Shown here one piece after another: positions 45,401-56,011 of a DNA stretch of 64,000 nucleotides; position 1 is the stretch's first letter, and every line of letters begins with the position of its first letter. Position numbers and translations under genes: made by a program. The notes under the pieces are model-generated. The model was not told the origin of the DNA and made no database searches. It was given only the letters and a program-made list of their open reading frames with translations. Source of the stretch: Syncephalastrum monosporum B8922 (lineage: Eukaryota > Mucoromycota > Mucoromycetes > Mucorales > Syncephalastraceae); assembly GCA_000697355.1 (NCBI GenBank), contig JNEN01001206.1, forward strand, positions 396,896 to 460,895. The letters run 5' to 3'.

Positions 45401-46836
45401 AGATGTTGGCATCATTAATACGCTATATAGAGAGTCAGTGAGGGTCTACATGCATCAAAAAACGTCCGTGTACCTTTGCAAGCGCGCCCATAAGTTCTGT
45501 GTAGTCTTTATCTTGGATGCGTGGCGTCTTCGCTGTCTGTAACAGTGCATCGAGGGCTTCTCTGCGTTCTTGCCACTTTTTGGAAGCCTAGTTACACAAG
45601 TTAATATATTGCTTTCATTCATGCATCCATTTAGACTTGCCAGATTTTCATAAAAGTTGCCAGGAAGTTTGCTCATGATATCCACTGGCTCGGCGAGGTC
45701 ATAAGGGTCAATGGGCTCTTCTTCCATGGGATCTTCCCCGGCATCGTCGTCACCATTGCCTAGTGATGCATATTTAAAAAAGCGCCCGCAGATCGCCATC
45801 ACCTGTGCAGCTTACTCATTTCCACTTCACCGGCCGCTTCCTCTTCAGCGACGGCCTGTTCGGAGCGTAACAAGCGTTCCGGCTTTGGCTTTTCCTGTGG
45901 GAGTTTTGAAAAGGCCTCTTCCAGCTCTTTGACCTGGACAGGCTTGAGATCTGACAAGGAGGAATTGATGGCTGCGCCCAGCCAGCGGTATAATTCGATT
46001 GTCATAGCAGATGCCTACAGATAGAAGCAGCAATGATGGTTGAGTTGCTTTTGAGTCATAGATCATTCTTAGGCTGACCTCCGCTCGGACGTTCTTGTCG
46101 GTGTGACCGAAAAGCTTCGGTATAAGCTTCAACAATGGCTTTGGGCTGACATGCTTGATGCCGTATTGCTTGACGATCTCGCGAAGAACAGTGACCGTGT
46201 AGGCAACGACTTTGGGCTGTTTGGCGTTCACACCTGGTATAACGAGTTCCTACACGTGATCAAACACTGATCAGAGATCTCACCCGCAGTGAAAAAGAAG
46301 GAAGGGGGAATAGAAACATACGACGACAGGGTTGGCGGTATCAATTTCGACATAAAGCAGAATGATGGTCAAGGCGGATTGCTTTGTGCCTGCCTTCATA
46401 GCACCGAAGCACTTTTCGACGAGGGCAGGGACGACAGTCTCACGTGTGCTAAGAAAAAAATAATACGTCAGTAATTGGGGTCACGCTTGTCGAAAGTGCG
46501 AAATGAGATAGGTAGAGTATTTACGGGGCAGCATTGGGAGCATTATCGACGTATTCTTGGATGGCCTTCAGGCCCGCTTCCTGAGCAACTGCGTTTGCAT
46601 CGGTAGCGATCTTTTTGAGGTAGCTCTCGTAGGTGTAGAAGTCCGAATCGTTATCAGTCTTTCGAAACAATGTTGTCAATTCGTTGTAGGCTGACACGCG
46701 GGCTTTCCACAGCTATTAAGAGAATTAAGGTTGATTAGAGGGGTGGCTATTACTTCCACTGTGTATATGAATATATTACCTTGTGCTCGAGTCTGTCCTG
46801 CACCGGAAGCTTGTCAAAGTCGTCTTGTTCAGCCAT
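39433..46836 (-). CDS. XMAP215/ch-TOG/Stu2-family microtubule polymerase, five TOG domains
   Basis: Eighteen exons on the minus strand: 46836..46780, 46712..46525, 46448..46322, 46249..46079, 46014..45816, 45759..45641, 45587..45474, 45422..45321, 45265..44798, 44746..44197, 44139..43828, 43777..43671, 43621..43402, 43348..42150, 42087..40955, 40893..40077, 40008..39567, 39518..39433; 2136 aa. TOG arrays bind curved tubulin and speed plus-end growth. Approximate domains: TOG1 1-240, TOG2 270-500, TOG3 590-815, TOG4 860-1085, TOG5 1170-1400, joined by Lys/Ala/Pro or Ser-rich basic linkers, then a helical C-terminal region and a Ser/Pro-rich tail ending KQRLLRLKQKFGGRPD. Marks include LPVQDRLEHKLWKARVSAY, SKKWQERREALDALL and VEKLGDIKLKKPAGE. 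Yeast Stu2 has two TOGs and 888 aa; this protein has the animal/plant-like length. Intron 6 has a GCAAGT donor. Confidence 0.94.
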
Positions 46837-49143
46837 ACTGGGGCGTAATTAAGTAGGAATCTTGAAAGTAAGGCTAGACTAGTACGGCTGGAAAAGGGAG
46901 ACAAGAGGATGGCAGGGACGGACAGGGATGCGGTATAGAATGAAGCAACGTCTGTCGTGGGACGAAAGAGCGAGTGGAGAAAGTGCGTCCGTCACCAGTG
47001 GAAAAGTTACGGGGGTGTAGTTTTGCTATGTACACACGAGTCGGCTTGCTGTTCTTTCTCGACGATGAGATGGAAGAAGCTGTGTCCGAAACGCAATTCT
47101 GCTGTCGTAGTGAAAGATGTGCCAACAAGAAACTTTGCACAAAAGCAAAAGTCCATTGCCCTGAACCTGCGGAGTTCAAAACCGGAAAAGACTCTACGTG
47201 AAAGCGCGTCAAGACGCGCCTCATATTTTATGCTCTCTTCAGGACGCGACTCTTTCAGCGAACGCCACCGACACGGCATCATTCAATCCACTTTTTCTTC
47301 CGAAGTTTCAAGAGAGCAGTAAGAACTTACAACTGGAGAGGGGGTGTCTGCTATCTGCTGCTTTACTATGATACGTTATCGTACACCCTTATCCCACGAG
47401 TGGTCTTCCTTCAAAAACTGTTGCGTCGATCGATCACTGCATCAACCACTGGAATCAGCACCCACCTAACCCACCAGCCGAACACCACAGCTTGTTTTTT
47501 TTCGAACGTGATTGTATTAGACCTGTTATTACACGCAGGATTTGTCGACGCCGCTTCAGTTACTTTAGACACTCGACTCTTTTTCCTTTTGACAAACATC
47601 ATAGAGAACTGAACAGAGAGAACGGACACATAATGGACTGCCTTTGGCTTGGGTATCTACTAAGTTTATGTGAATATTAGGTCGGCTTCCTTCATATTTG
47701 GTCGCACGATTACGAGCTCAAATCGACATTCATAAATTGTCTTGGCACGTTACGCACTATTCAGTTCATCATTTGGCGTCTCTCAACAAAATGAGCATTT
47801 CAAGGCAGCTCTAACCGCCAACAATGTTTTGAATGTATCGTCTCCAACCTATGCTTACCTGGACTGATTCCATACACCGTGTTGCCCAAACCCCGGCCTC
47901 TAAATATGCCGGGTCCCTGTCTGGTTTGCCTGCCGTCAAGTCATCGTGACCTACTTTTAACTATGAGAGTATTCTATTGTCTCATCTGCTATAGTATGTA
48001 CCCGAGAAAATGCGCAACACGTACATGAAGACTGCTTATACTTTGATCTGGGATATTTCATTTGCATTTGATGCAATCTCTGAGGCGATAAACTTTAAAA
48101 ATAAAGCAACGCCGGAATGCCGCACTTCATCATTAACTAAAAGCAAAATTTCCATAGCGATGTGAAAATCGACTTATATTGCTCCTGTGCATGGTAGTTC
48201 AGGGTCTGCCGATCTAGCTTTCACTAGCCAAATATTTGCACTGGTTGCTTTCCGAGGCAGTCCGTGCGTTCAACTGCACCATCAAATGATTTATTGTGTC
48301 TCATATCCGAGCAGGTCAACTTGTGCCGACAGCGCCTGATGTGGGTTCTGTATCCAACACCATAAAAGTACGCATATTACCATATTGGGACCTGCGTTGC
48401 GCAGTACTATCACGCAAAACGAACATGTAAACCAATGATTCCAGGTGGGTGACAAACGAAAAGGGAAGCACAGAAGGTTATCCTATTATCTGTAGAGAGG
48501 CTCACATATAAAGTGCGAGAGGGAAAAAATAGCGCTCCGTCAAACAACTACACGCGGCTTTTTTGAATGGAAATAGCAAATCACTTTACTGCACTTTACT
48601 GCATTGTTTTGCCGACACCATGATTGAGGATATATATTTATGTTATAGCGAAAGGATACGAGCTCATCAACCCCTTAATCCTAATTTCTGAGATATTTGC
48701 TATAATTTCGCACTCGAACGTACGAGTCATACATCATTAATGTGCTCGGTATCGCGGGGATGTAATCAAGGGAAAGAGGCTTTATCTGCAATTGCGTTGT
48801 TTTCGTTCAGTAAAAGCTGGGCAAATATTTACGCGTGCAAAGAAAGGAGTGCGCAGTAGATGCTGAGGCTGTATATGGCAAGAACGAGAACGTCCGCGTT
48901 GACAAGTCTATTACATGATAAAGTTCGTAAATTCATTGTCTGAGCAAATCGGAGGATGATCAGCACCAAGGGTACAAGTCCGCCGTGCATAACAGCGTTT
49001 TGCCCGCCCGCCCGCGCTTTCATTTCCAGGGCTTGTTCCCTATCATCACAAAACAGAAAGACACGCGCGTCATCAAGGGCTACAGACGAAATTCTTGCTC
49101 GTGTAGGGATCCGTTTTTTTTTTTTTTTTTTTTTTGGCCCTTC
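46837..49143. other. 2.3-kb gene-poor region
   Basis: No supported gene. Near 47204-47219 is a short palindrome GCGCGTC-AA-GACGCGC, about 370 bases upstream of the XMAP215 start. A 64-codon frame at 48829-49023 (-) encodes two hydrophobic stretches but has no family resemblance. A run of 22 T lies at 49114-49135. Confidence 0.5.
49114..49135. repeat. Poly-T run, 22 bases
   Basis: Uninterrupted T tract in the gene-poor region, next to the orphan 55-aa frame. Confidence 0.95.
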
Positions 49144-49311
49144 CTAGATGGTGATGAGCTTTTTGACCATGGGACCTCTTTTGATCATCTGCTTCAGTCC
49201 TTCGGGATAAGGGTTGAGTGGCATTTTATCCTTTCTGAATGCCCCTTGCTTCTTGGCTGAAGGCTTCCCATCCGTTAAAGGAACAAGAGAAAATCGCAGG
49301 TGAGGAGACAT
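49144..49311 (-). CDS. Orphan 55-aa basic ORF
   Basis: Complete frame from ATG at 49311 to TAG at 49144. The product is Lys-rich with ordered-looking composition: it starts MSPHLRFSLVPLTDGKPSAK, has a middle part PLNPYPEGLKQMIKRG, and ends MVKKLITI. Upstream on the same strand, TTTGTTCCAG could act as a splice acceptor, so this might be the last exon of a longer gene, though I could not build one. No family recognised. The stop is followed 9 bases later by the 22-base T run of the + strand (A run on the coding strand). Could be a chance frame. Confidence 0.25.
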   Translation of the reverse strand: MSPHLRFSLVPLTDGKPSAKKQGAFRKDKMPLNPYPEGLKQMIKRGPMVKKLITI

Positions 49312-50701
49312 CATTGGTGTGCTGGAACAAACAACGAGTGCCCTGTTTCATAAAAGGAAATAATGTTCTACGGGACCAAGGTTTACACGGTGCACAAACG
49401 AACGGAAGGGTGCAACGTCGGCTAGCGGACCAGCTCGTGATGACCAGGACAATGAAAATAATTGCCAAAACGCTTTTTAAGGAGCTTGTGTTTCGTCAAG
49501 CTCATTAAATCAACTATTTATGTAGAAAGCAAGAACCATGCTATTAGCCGATTATCGCCGATGAGATCGGCCTGAGCATCCAGCATATCATGAGCGACTG
49601 CCCAAATTAAGTTTGTGCATGCACAAAGACATGCATTCAATGCAGACCTAGATATAGGCAAGTAACAAAGTGCTGTATAGATATGCCGGCGCATAGACGT
49701 CAGTTAAGTGTAATGGGTGGCTGCAAATAAATGCATTTGTTTGCAGCACACGGATAAGATTGTCCACACCGTCCTAACTCAGTCCATATCCTTGTTCCGC
49801 TTAAAATAAGGAAGCGGTGACCATGAGAAGGTCCGCACGTTACCCCCGCACGCTCGCGCGACCAAAACGTGTCTTTGTGTAGATCGTGATAATGATGACG
49901 ATAACGAGGGGAGTACGGTAGCCGCCCCTTTTATTGAGGCAGAACCCGAAAAGAGCACTAGCGGAGCAATATGATGATGCTTAAAGTCCGAGCCATCAAA
50001 GTAGGGGAAGTGCAGCTACTGAAGCAAAACCGTACGCACGTACGTTTATGTAGGTGCATAATGTATGTGTTGTTTTGGCGAGATGGGGGGGTACTCTCTC
50101 GTCGAGAAATCGAGAAAATGAGGGTTGAGACAGAAAATATGTAAGGAGAAAAGAGCCCACACCCATGCAGTCGGGAGCGCGTCGACGCCATCCTTTACAT
50201 TGTCTTATGGTACAGGAACGAATGTGTGATACTATTCAAATTTTCTAAAATAAGCTGAAGCAAACAATGAAAGGCCAGTAAACCCTGTCAATCACGTTTA
50301 AGGGGAACTGGATATCCAAAGAGTATCGTAGCGCAAGGCTCTGAGCTTATTGGTTGATGTGGATGTCGGGACCATCACTGGCACAGGCTGCTGACAACCC
50401 ACCAGAACAAAGAAAAGGGATCATCGCATTCGGTTCTTTTTTATTTTTTGTCTATACGCCAATTTAGGGCTGAAGCGGTTTTAAGCGCTGCCCCCTGAAA
50501 TAGAGTACTCACTATTGTCGTGTTGCCATGTTTCGCTTTCAGATAAATAACCTTCTCCTTCCTCTCATCTTGTTCGGTTTCTGGCGCTCATCACATCACA
50601 GCATAAATATTACATATTCACATACATCTTCTCTCTTTTTTCTTCCCTTTCTTTCCCTTCTTTATTCTACTACTTTTTACCAACTGAGCATTCCGGCTAT
50701 A
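49312..50701. other. Upstream region of the GATA-like gene
   Basis: 1.4 kb without a supported gene. The last 180 bases are strongly pyrimidine-rich (TCTCTCTTTTTTCTTCCC...), a typical 5' leader. It keeps the downstream gene's frame open upstream of its likely start by composition. Confidence 0.55.
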
Positions 50702-52297
50702 ATGAACATTACTGATCTGCTCAACCAACCTAGCAGTCCTGTTGTCGATAATTCGAAGCAGCCTATTCACGACGATCAGCTCATGGAGCTATGGGGGCGC
50801 GTGCTCCAGCAAGGCGGCTTCCAGCTGCGGCCGACCACCGAGCGCAGTAATTTGACCGACGCATACCTGATACCCGAACACCGCTCTCCATTTTGTAATG
50901 ACACGCCCATTCATATCAAGGTGATTGGCCGACACATGAATGGGTCTTTCCGCTGCCACATTGGCACCGGTAAGGCGTCACGTCCTATCCGCTCTATCGA
51001 GCTCTGCACCCAAATGCGACTGCTTGCTGTGTTTTTCCGCGCTGAGAACAGCAAGAGTCAGCTCGTTTCGCCCGAGTTTATCTTCTTCCCGACATGGCTG
51101 CTGCATTTGTTTCGTTATACCGAGAACGGCTCCACTCCGGGGCGCACTGATGTCCGGTTCCTCGAAAATGCCGCACTTGCCAAAGAGGACCACATCTATC
51201 GGCTCAACAATGTCCTCAACACACTTTTCCGTTTCAACCTGCACACATTTGACCACAGCAAGCTGCGCCATGCAGTTGAACTCGCCAACTTCCTGTTTAA
51301 CACGGCCGGTCTCGACCATCATAACCTGCCCCGACCCAGCATATTACCTGGCGAGTACAATGAAAATGATGAGGATCTGTACGACACTGGAACAAGAGAC
51401 CAACATTCACAACCAAGCTACTATTCCACTTTACTGCTCTTGCTACATGCCCCACGACCCTCTAAAGTCAAGCCTATGTGCCACAATTGCAACACAAAAC
51501 CAGCTTCTCGCCGCAAGCTCTGCGTCGCTTGCTATCGATACCAGCTCAAGCATGGTGAGCCTAGGCCCTTGCGCTTGATTGTTGCCAACCGTCCCGGTCC
51601 GCGCATTTATAATCATGCTATCGACAGCGAAAGTGACCAGCGGCAACGTCTACCAGTAGTGTTCTATTCTCCAGATGCGTGCGGCCAGAAACAGCAGCAA
51701 CACCAGCAGCACCAACAACCTTCGGCCCAGCGCAACCACAAATCGTGCGCCAACTGCGGTGTTCACGAAACACATCAATGGTATCGAAACCTGTGTGGGC
51801 CCGGTCACTGGTGTGAAACATGCAAAAGCTATTATCTCCGTCATTCCAAGGTGCGCCCACCGGAGCTATTTGTCAAGGCTGCTAAGCGCAAAGTCGATGT
51901 GCGCACACTCGTCAACTGGCAGTCGTGGTCGATTAAGAGCGGCTCCAGTATCTGCGGCTCCTCGGGCTCCTCTTCTCCCACGACGCTCACTGCACCGCCA
52001 TCCCCAACATCCACTGTGGACAGGAAACACAGATTCCAACCTTATCCACCGCGCAGTAACTCGACCTCATCCACGGGCAGCGTTATCAGCACGATAAGTG
52101 GCGTTAGCAGTCCTGCCACGACAACTGACAGCCTTCTGGCGTCGCCGACTACACCTCCCGCCGCTACATCTCCTCTTTCTAGCATGGCAAGTTACTTCGG
52201 CCAGACCCGCATGTATAGCCTTCCAAAAATCGAGTGCCCGCCGTCTCAACCCCGCCAATTGCCCTCGACTCCTCAGTGGATGATTTTCCCGCATTAG
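50702..52297 (+). CDS. GATA-like protein with two atypical Cys4 fingers
   Basis: 531 aa, single exon. Start at 50702 (MNITDLLNQPSSP); the frame runs 58 codons further up but only through leader-like sequence. Residues about 25-200 form an unrecognised, ordered-looking region (LMELWGRVLQQGGFQLRP, FIFFPTWLLHLFRYTE). The first finger starts at residue 260, CHNC-x10-CVAC followed by YRYQLKHGEPRP. The second starts at 349, CANC-x18-CETC followed by KSYYLRHSKVRP. The second resembles a GATA finger (CxNC...W..CxxC..YY..H...RP) with a spacing of 18 instead of 17 and without the canonical TPLWRR. The first is a shortened version. Between them lies a Gln/His run. The C-terminus is a Ser/Thr/Pro-rich tail. 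Probably a nuclear DNA-binding regulator, by inference. Confidence 0.8.
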   Translation: MNITDLLNQPSSPVVDNSKQPIHDDQLMELWGRVLQQGGFQLRPTTERSNLTDAYLIPEHRSPFCNDTPIHIKVIGRHMNGSFRCHIGTGKASRPIRSIELCTQMRLLAVFFRAENSKSQLVSPEFIFFPTWLLHLFRYTENGSTPGRTDVRFLENAALAKEDHIYRLNNVLNTLFRFNLHTFDHSKLRHAVELANFLFNTAGLDHHNLPRPSILPGEYNENDEDLYDTGTRDQHSQPSYYSTLLLLLHAPRPSKVKPMCHNCNTKPASRRKLCVACYRYQLKHGEPRPLRLIVANRPGPRIYNHAIDSESDQRQRLPVVFYSPDACGQKQQQHQQHQQPSAQRNHKSCANCGVHETHQWYRNLCGPGHWCETCKSYYLRHSKVRPPELFVKAAKRKVDVRTLVNWQSWSIKSGSSICGSSGSSSPTTLTAPPSPTSTVDRKHRFQPYPPRSNSTSSTGSVISTISGVSSPATTTDSLLASPTTPPAATSPLSSMASYFGQTRMYSLPKIECPPSQPRQLPSTPQWMIFPH

Positions 52298-54903
52298 ATG
52301 CGACCTTTACATTTTTTGTTCTCAATCTTCCTTTTTCTCTCCTCTCGCCTTCTCGATCTTTTTTCTTTGTGCTCTGTTGCTGTACTTTCTCCTGTCTCCT
52401 GCCTTTTTCTGTTTCTTCCGATATACTCTATGTCCCCACATTATGTCCCCTCACGCACGCACACTACACACTTTCCGCTCTCCGCTCGTATCCCCTAATT
52501 ATCTTGTCCCTTGTCTCCCTTTCTACTCTTGTCACTTTTAGCATGAACTTCATTTTGTGTTGATTTCTTTTTACCACGCAGTCCAATTATGACACTCTCT
52601 CTCCATGCACTCTTACATTTTTTGTCTATATGCTGGGAATATACGTAATAATATAAAGCTGTCAGCATGTATAAAGTTATACCAATGTGTAACAATAACT
52701 GCAATTTCTATGCATGGGGATTTGTGCGTGGCGTCTCTACATAAAGTCCAGGCTACACGCCAAAGGCGGGCAACAAGCTCTTGGCACAGAAGAAAACTTA
52801 AACGTTACCATTTTCACGGCAAGAAGTCCACATGTTCAAATGATGCGGGTAGGGGTATGTAAAACGGTTATGCGCATGGATCGTGTCTGCGCTGGTGTGT
52901 CGTTTGTGCTCAAAATAAGCTGTTCCTTTCCGATTGCTCTATTCTTAAATCAGTAAAGCGGTACTATGTCCTTGCACTCCTGCGTTTATTTCTAGTCGGA
53001 GTGGCTGCAGCTTTTCTCCCAAAACCGTTAGGGCGGATTCCAAATCCCTTTGAATGCTGGAACGCCATATTGTTGCTAAAATACGCCTACGATCACACGT
53101 ACTTTTACATACCGATGTGACTTTCAATGAAAAAAAGTAGCAGTGCATATTCATAACCATCTCATGTGCTCCTATTACCACACACTCGCATACGATTATT
53201 CATTGAAGTGTAGATAGTTGGAAGAAAGACTTATTCAAGAGCGAAGTCATAGCATAAATTGCTATGAGTGACTAACTCGCAGAACATGCTCATGCATCTA
53301 GATACATAATCTCCAAGTCTTATCGTTGCCAGACTTGCAAGTCATGATCTTCGTGTCTGTGCTATGCTGCCTTTTTTTTTTTCTCGCATATATACTTGCG
53401 TCTCTCTTGCTTTTTATAGACAAGCAGAACATATCCTTGGGCCGAAGATCATCATGTTTTTGACGCCTATTATGTGTGCTACTGTGAACTAATAAGCGAT
53501 TGGAGTAAACCTTATTGATACAGTTTGTCGCAAAGCAGCAAAGTTTCTTGTCATTTTCCTGTTTTGACAAGCAGGAGTAACAGATTAGTATATTTTGGAC
53601 GATTCCAAGCCAGTGGGTCTCTGCATTGCTTAATCATTTCTTCTCACAAATTTCTTCAGTAGTAGAGCTTAATATTCGCAAGGGGTTACCCCATACATGG
53701 TAGTGCCAACGAGGTTCCAGACTCCAATCCAATTGCTTCTTGCCAGAGTTGGGACATCAATTATACCAGCTGAGTGCGCCCGTCTAAAATATCATTTAGT
53801 TATATCAACTGCATATTGATGCACTTTTTGGTATACATATATATAGTATATGTACCGAGCTACGTATGACATCTGCCATATCTTGCTATCTATACGTCGA
53901 GGCGAAAAGAGCAATATCTTGCTTACATACTAGCTTTTCTAGCGTCTATACTACGTCACGTTTCTGTGTAACACAAGTAAAGTGCTGTGCGGTGTGTAGG
54001 CTGTTGCACGCATTCGCTGGCAGTCATTCATTTCAGGATTTGAATAAAGCCTTCATATTAATGTGCTGTACGTTGGAAATGAAAAAGTTGAAACGGGCGG
54101 AAATCATCAACTGTATCGAAAAATGCCGAGCAGATATGCTTAAATGCGTACGACATCGGCAATGTCTATTTTCACTCAAACAAAAGCCATGAAGAAGCTT
54201 TTCTCTTTGTCACATGCCTGTGCGCAAAAAACTTTGTTTACAGTGGCCAACGGTAAGTCCATCCCAAAATGTTACACAAATTTGTCAACCGCAGCGGCAA
54301 TAGAAACTTGTGTTCCGCGCAAAAAAATTGATGTAAATGACAACTTGCAATAACCGGTTTGACGCCTGTCAAATGAAGAAAAAAAAAAATAACGCTACGG
54401 ATTACCTGTTTGAAGACTCAAATGAAATTTACCAGAAAGAGGTATGGAGAAATAGTATCATGTCTATACGTTAAATCATTGATGCTTATGTTATATGCCG
54501 TACCACCTTCCCCGGTTTCGTCCATTGCAAGGTAACATGAACATAAAAGAATTGTACCCATGGGGAACGTGAGTTGGCTGCTTGTATCAATAAGGCAATA
54601 CCGGCGGTGGAATTTTTCTTGTTCCCGCCAAAAAGGCCACCAGTGCGTCTGACTTGTCCCAACACCTGGTACCTGCGAAAGAGGATATGAGGGAAAAATA
54701 CGAACACAGCTGATAATGGCCTGATTTTGCGTTCGGTCGCAAGATTGCTTTGTATATGGATGTGACACCGCCGCTGAGTACTATTATAAGCTCTGCGTTA
54801 CTACAATATAAGACCCTCTTATCTTGGACCGAAGACTTTTGGCCTCTTCAACACCCCACTCTTTTCCGTTAACTTAGCTATCTATTGTATTTATCTTGTC
54901 AAA
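52298..54903. other. 2.6-kb gene-poor region
   Basis: No supported gene. The first 250 bases are T/C-rich 3' flank of the GATA-like gene. The rest has only short frames without family resemblance. A TATATATATAGTATATG stretch lies near 53840. The promoter of the next gene must lie in the final few hundred bases (ATAAG..CTCTTATC near 54800-54830). Confidence 0.5.
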
Positions 54904-55784
54904 ATGAGCCTGCCCGATTTTATGACCGACCCGAACGCTGTCCTGAACGACAAGGACCATGAGTGGCGCTACAACCGCGTCCCTGACTATAAAAAGGTCA
55001 ACGAAACTTATGATCAGGGTAAGGGAAAGAGCATGAACGAGGCCTCAGATGCGTATGCATTCTCATGTCCTTATTTAGAGAAAACGGTCGAGCATGAGGA
55101 GGGCTCCCTCGGATGGCTGGTTTCTAATCTGGTCAAAGTGCGAAGATAAGGCTCTCATAGATTGTTCCTGGCTAAGAATGTGGATATATAATAGAACTGG
55201 GAGAAGGAAATGTCTTACAAGCTGCGCGCGGACCAAATCCGTACCATCAACCCTGAAAAGTACCGGTTCTCTGTCAACGGCGGCGAATGGCATACGATTG
55301 ATGACATGCTCAAGATTGGCACCTACAACGCCCTGATTGGTGATACAGAACTCTACAAAGCCAGCGAGGCCGATTTCAGTGAATCGCACAAGCTTTTCAA
55401 GCGATGCCTGCGTACGTTCTCCTGGGAAGTCCTGGAAGTTTATAGCGGCCCGCCTACCGTCGCTTTCAAGTGGAGGTAAACTACATACCAACAGGAGTGA
55501 GGTGGGAATCTAAACGTCTAGTAAATGATAGACACTGGGGCTTGATGACAGGCGACTTGTCTGTCAACCTGGGTAATGGGGAAAAGCTCGAGGCCAAGGC
55601 GTCCAACGAAGTTGTGGATACGGTCGGTGTGACGGTTGCCAAGGTGAACGACAAGTTCCAGATTGAAGACTTGGAAACGTTCTACGACCCCAACGTCCTG
55701 ATGCGTAAGCTTGCCAAGAACCGTACGGACAAGTCAACGGTCACTGGTGCATCCGAATCCAAGTGTCCTTTTGCTCCTAAATAA
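54904..55784 (+). CDS. SnoaL-like 'pathogen-related' family protein
   Basis: Three exons: 54904..55137, 55195..55475, 55532..55784, giving 255 aa. The layout and blocks match a family found in plants (annotated pathogen-related protein) and fungi: EWRYNRVPDYKKVNETYDQGK, then EGSLGWLVSNLVKNWEKEMSYK, NPEKYRFSVNGGEWHT, LKIGTYNALIGDTELY, FSWEVLEVYSGPPTVAFKWRHWG, and VTVAKVNDKFQIEDLETFYDPN. The cone-shaped NTF2/SnoaL fold is expected from residue 70 on. The biochemical role is unknown; no catalytic residues can be named. The exon joins rebuild VKNWEKE and KWRHWG exactly, which supports them. The C-terminal CPFAPK echoes the CPYLEK segment near residue 57. Confidence 0.85.
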
Positions 55785-56011
55785 ACGGAACGAAAATGTA
55801 ATCATGTATTACTGTGCTAGCTCCTTCTGAGTGGAGGTTAACGTAAATTTAAGGAAGGATGTCCCTTGCCTCGATAGTATATATATTGAATAGGACAAAA
55901 AGGAGATTATAGCTACATGTAGACATGTGTATCAAATATACTAGTACTGCTGTCACGTGTAACTTGGACATTCATTCAAAACACTATTTACTACTACTGC
56001 TACCACCGTTA

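Noticed and set aside
46957..47322. 121-codon plus-strand frame upstream of the XMAP215 gene
   Set aside because: Lies in the likely promoter/leader of that gene, Ser/Lys/Arg-rich without family resemblance.
48829..49023. 64-codon minus-strand frame with hydrophobic stretches
   Set aside because: Could be a small membrane protein, but no conserved motif or gene-like context supports it.
50528..50701. 58-codon N-terminal extension of the GATA-like protein
   Set aside because: Encoded by T/C-rich leader sequence; hydrophobic composition unlike a nuclear protein; MNITDLL is a better start.
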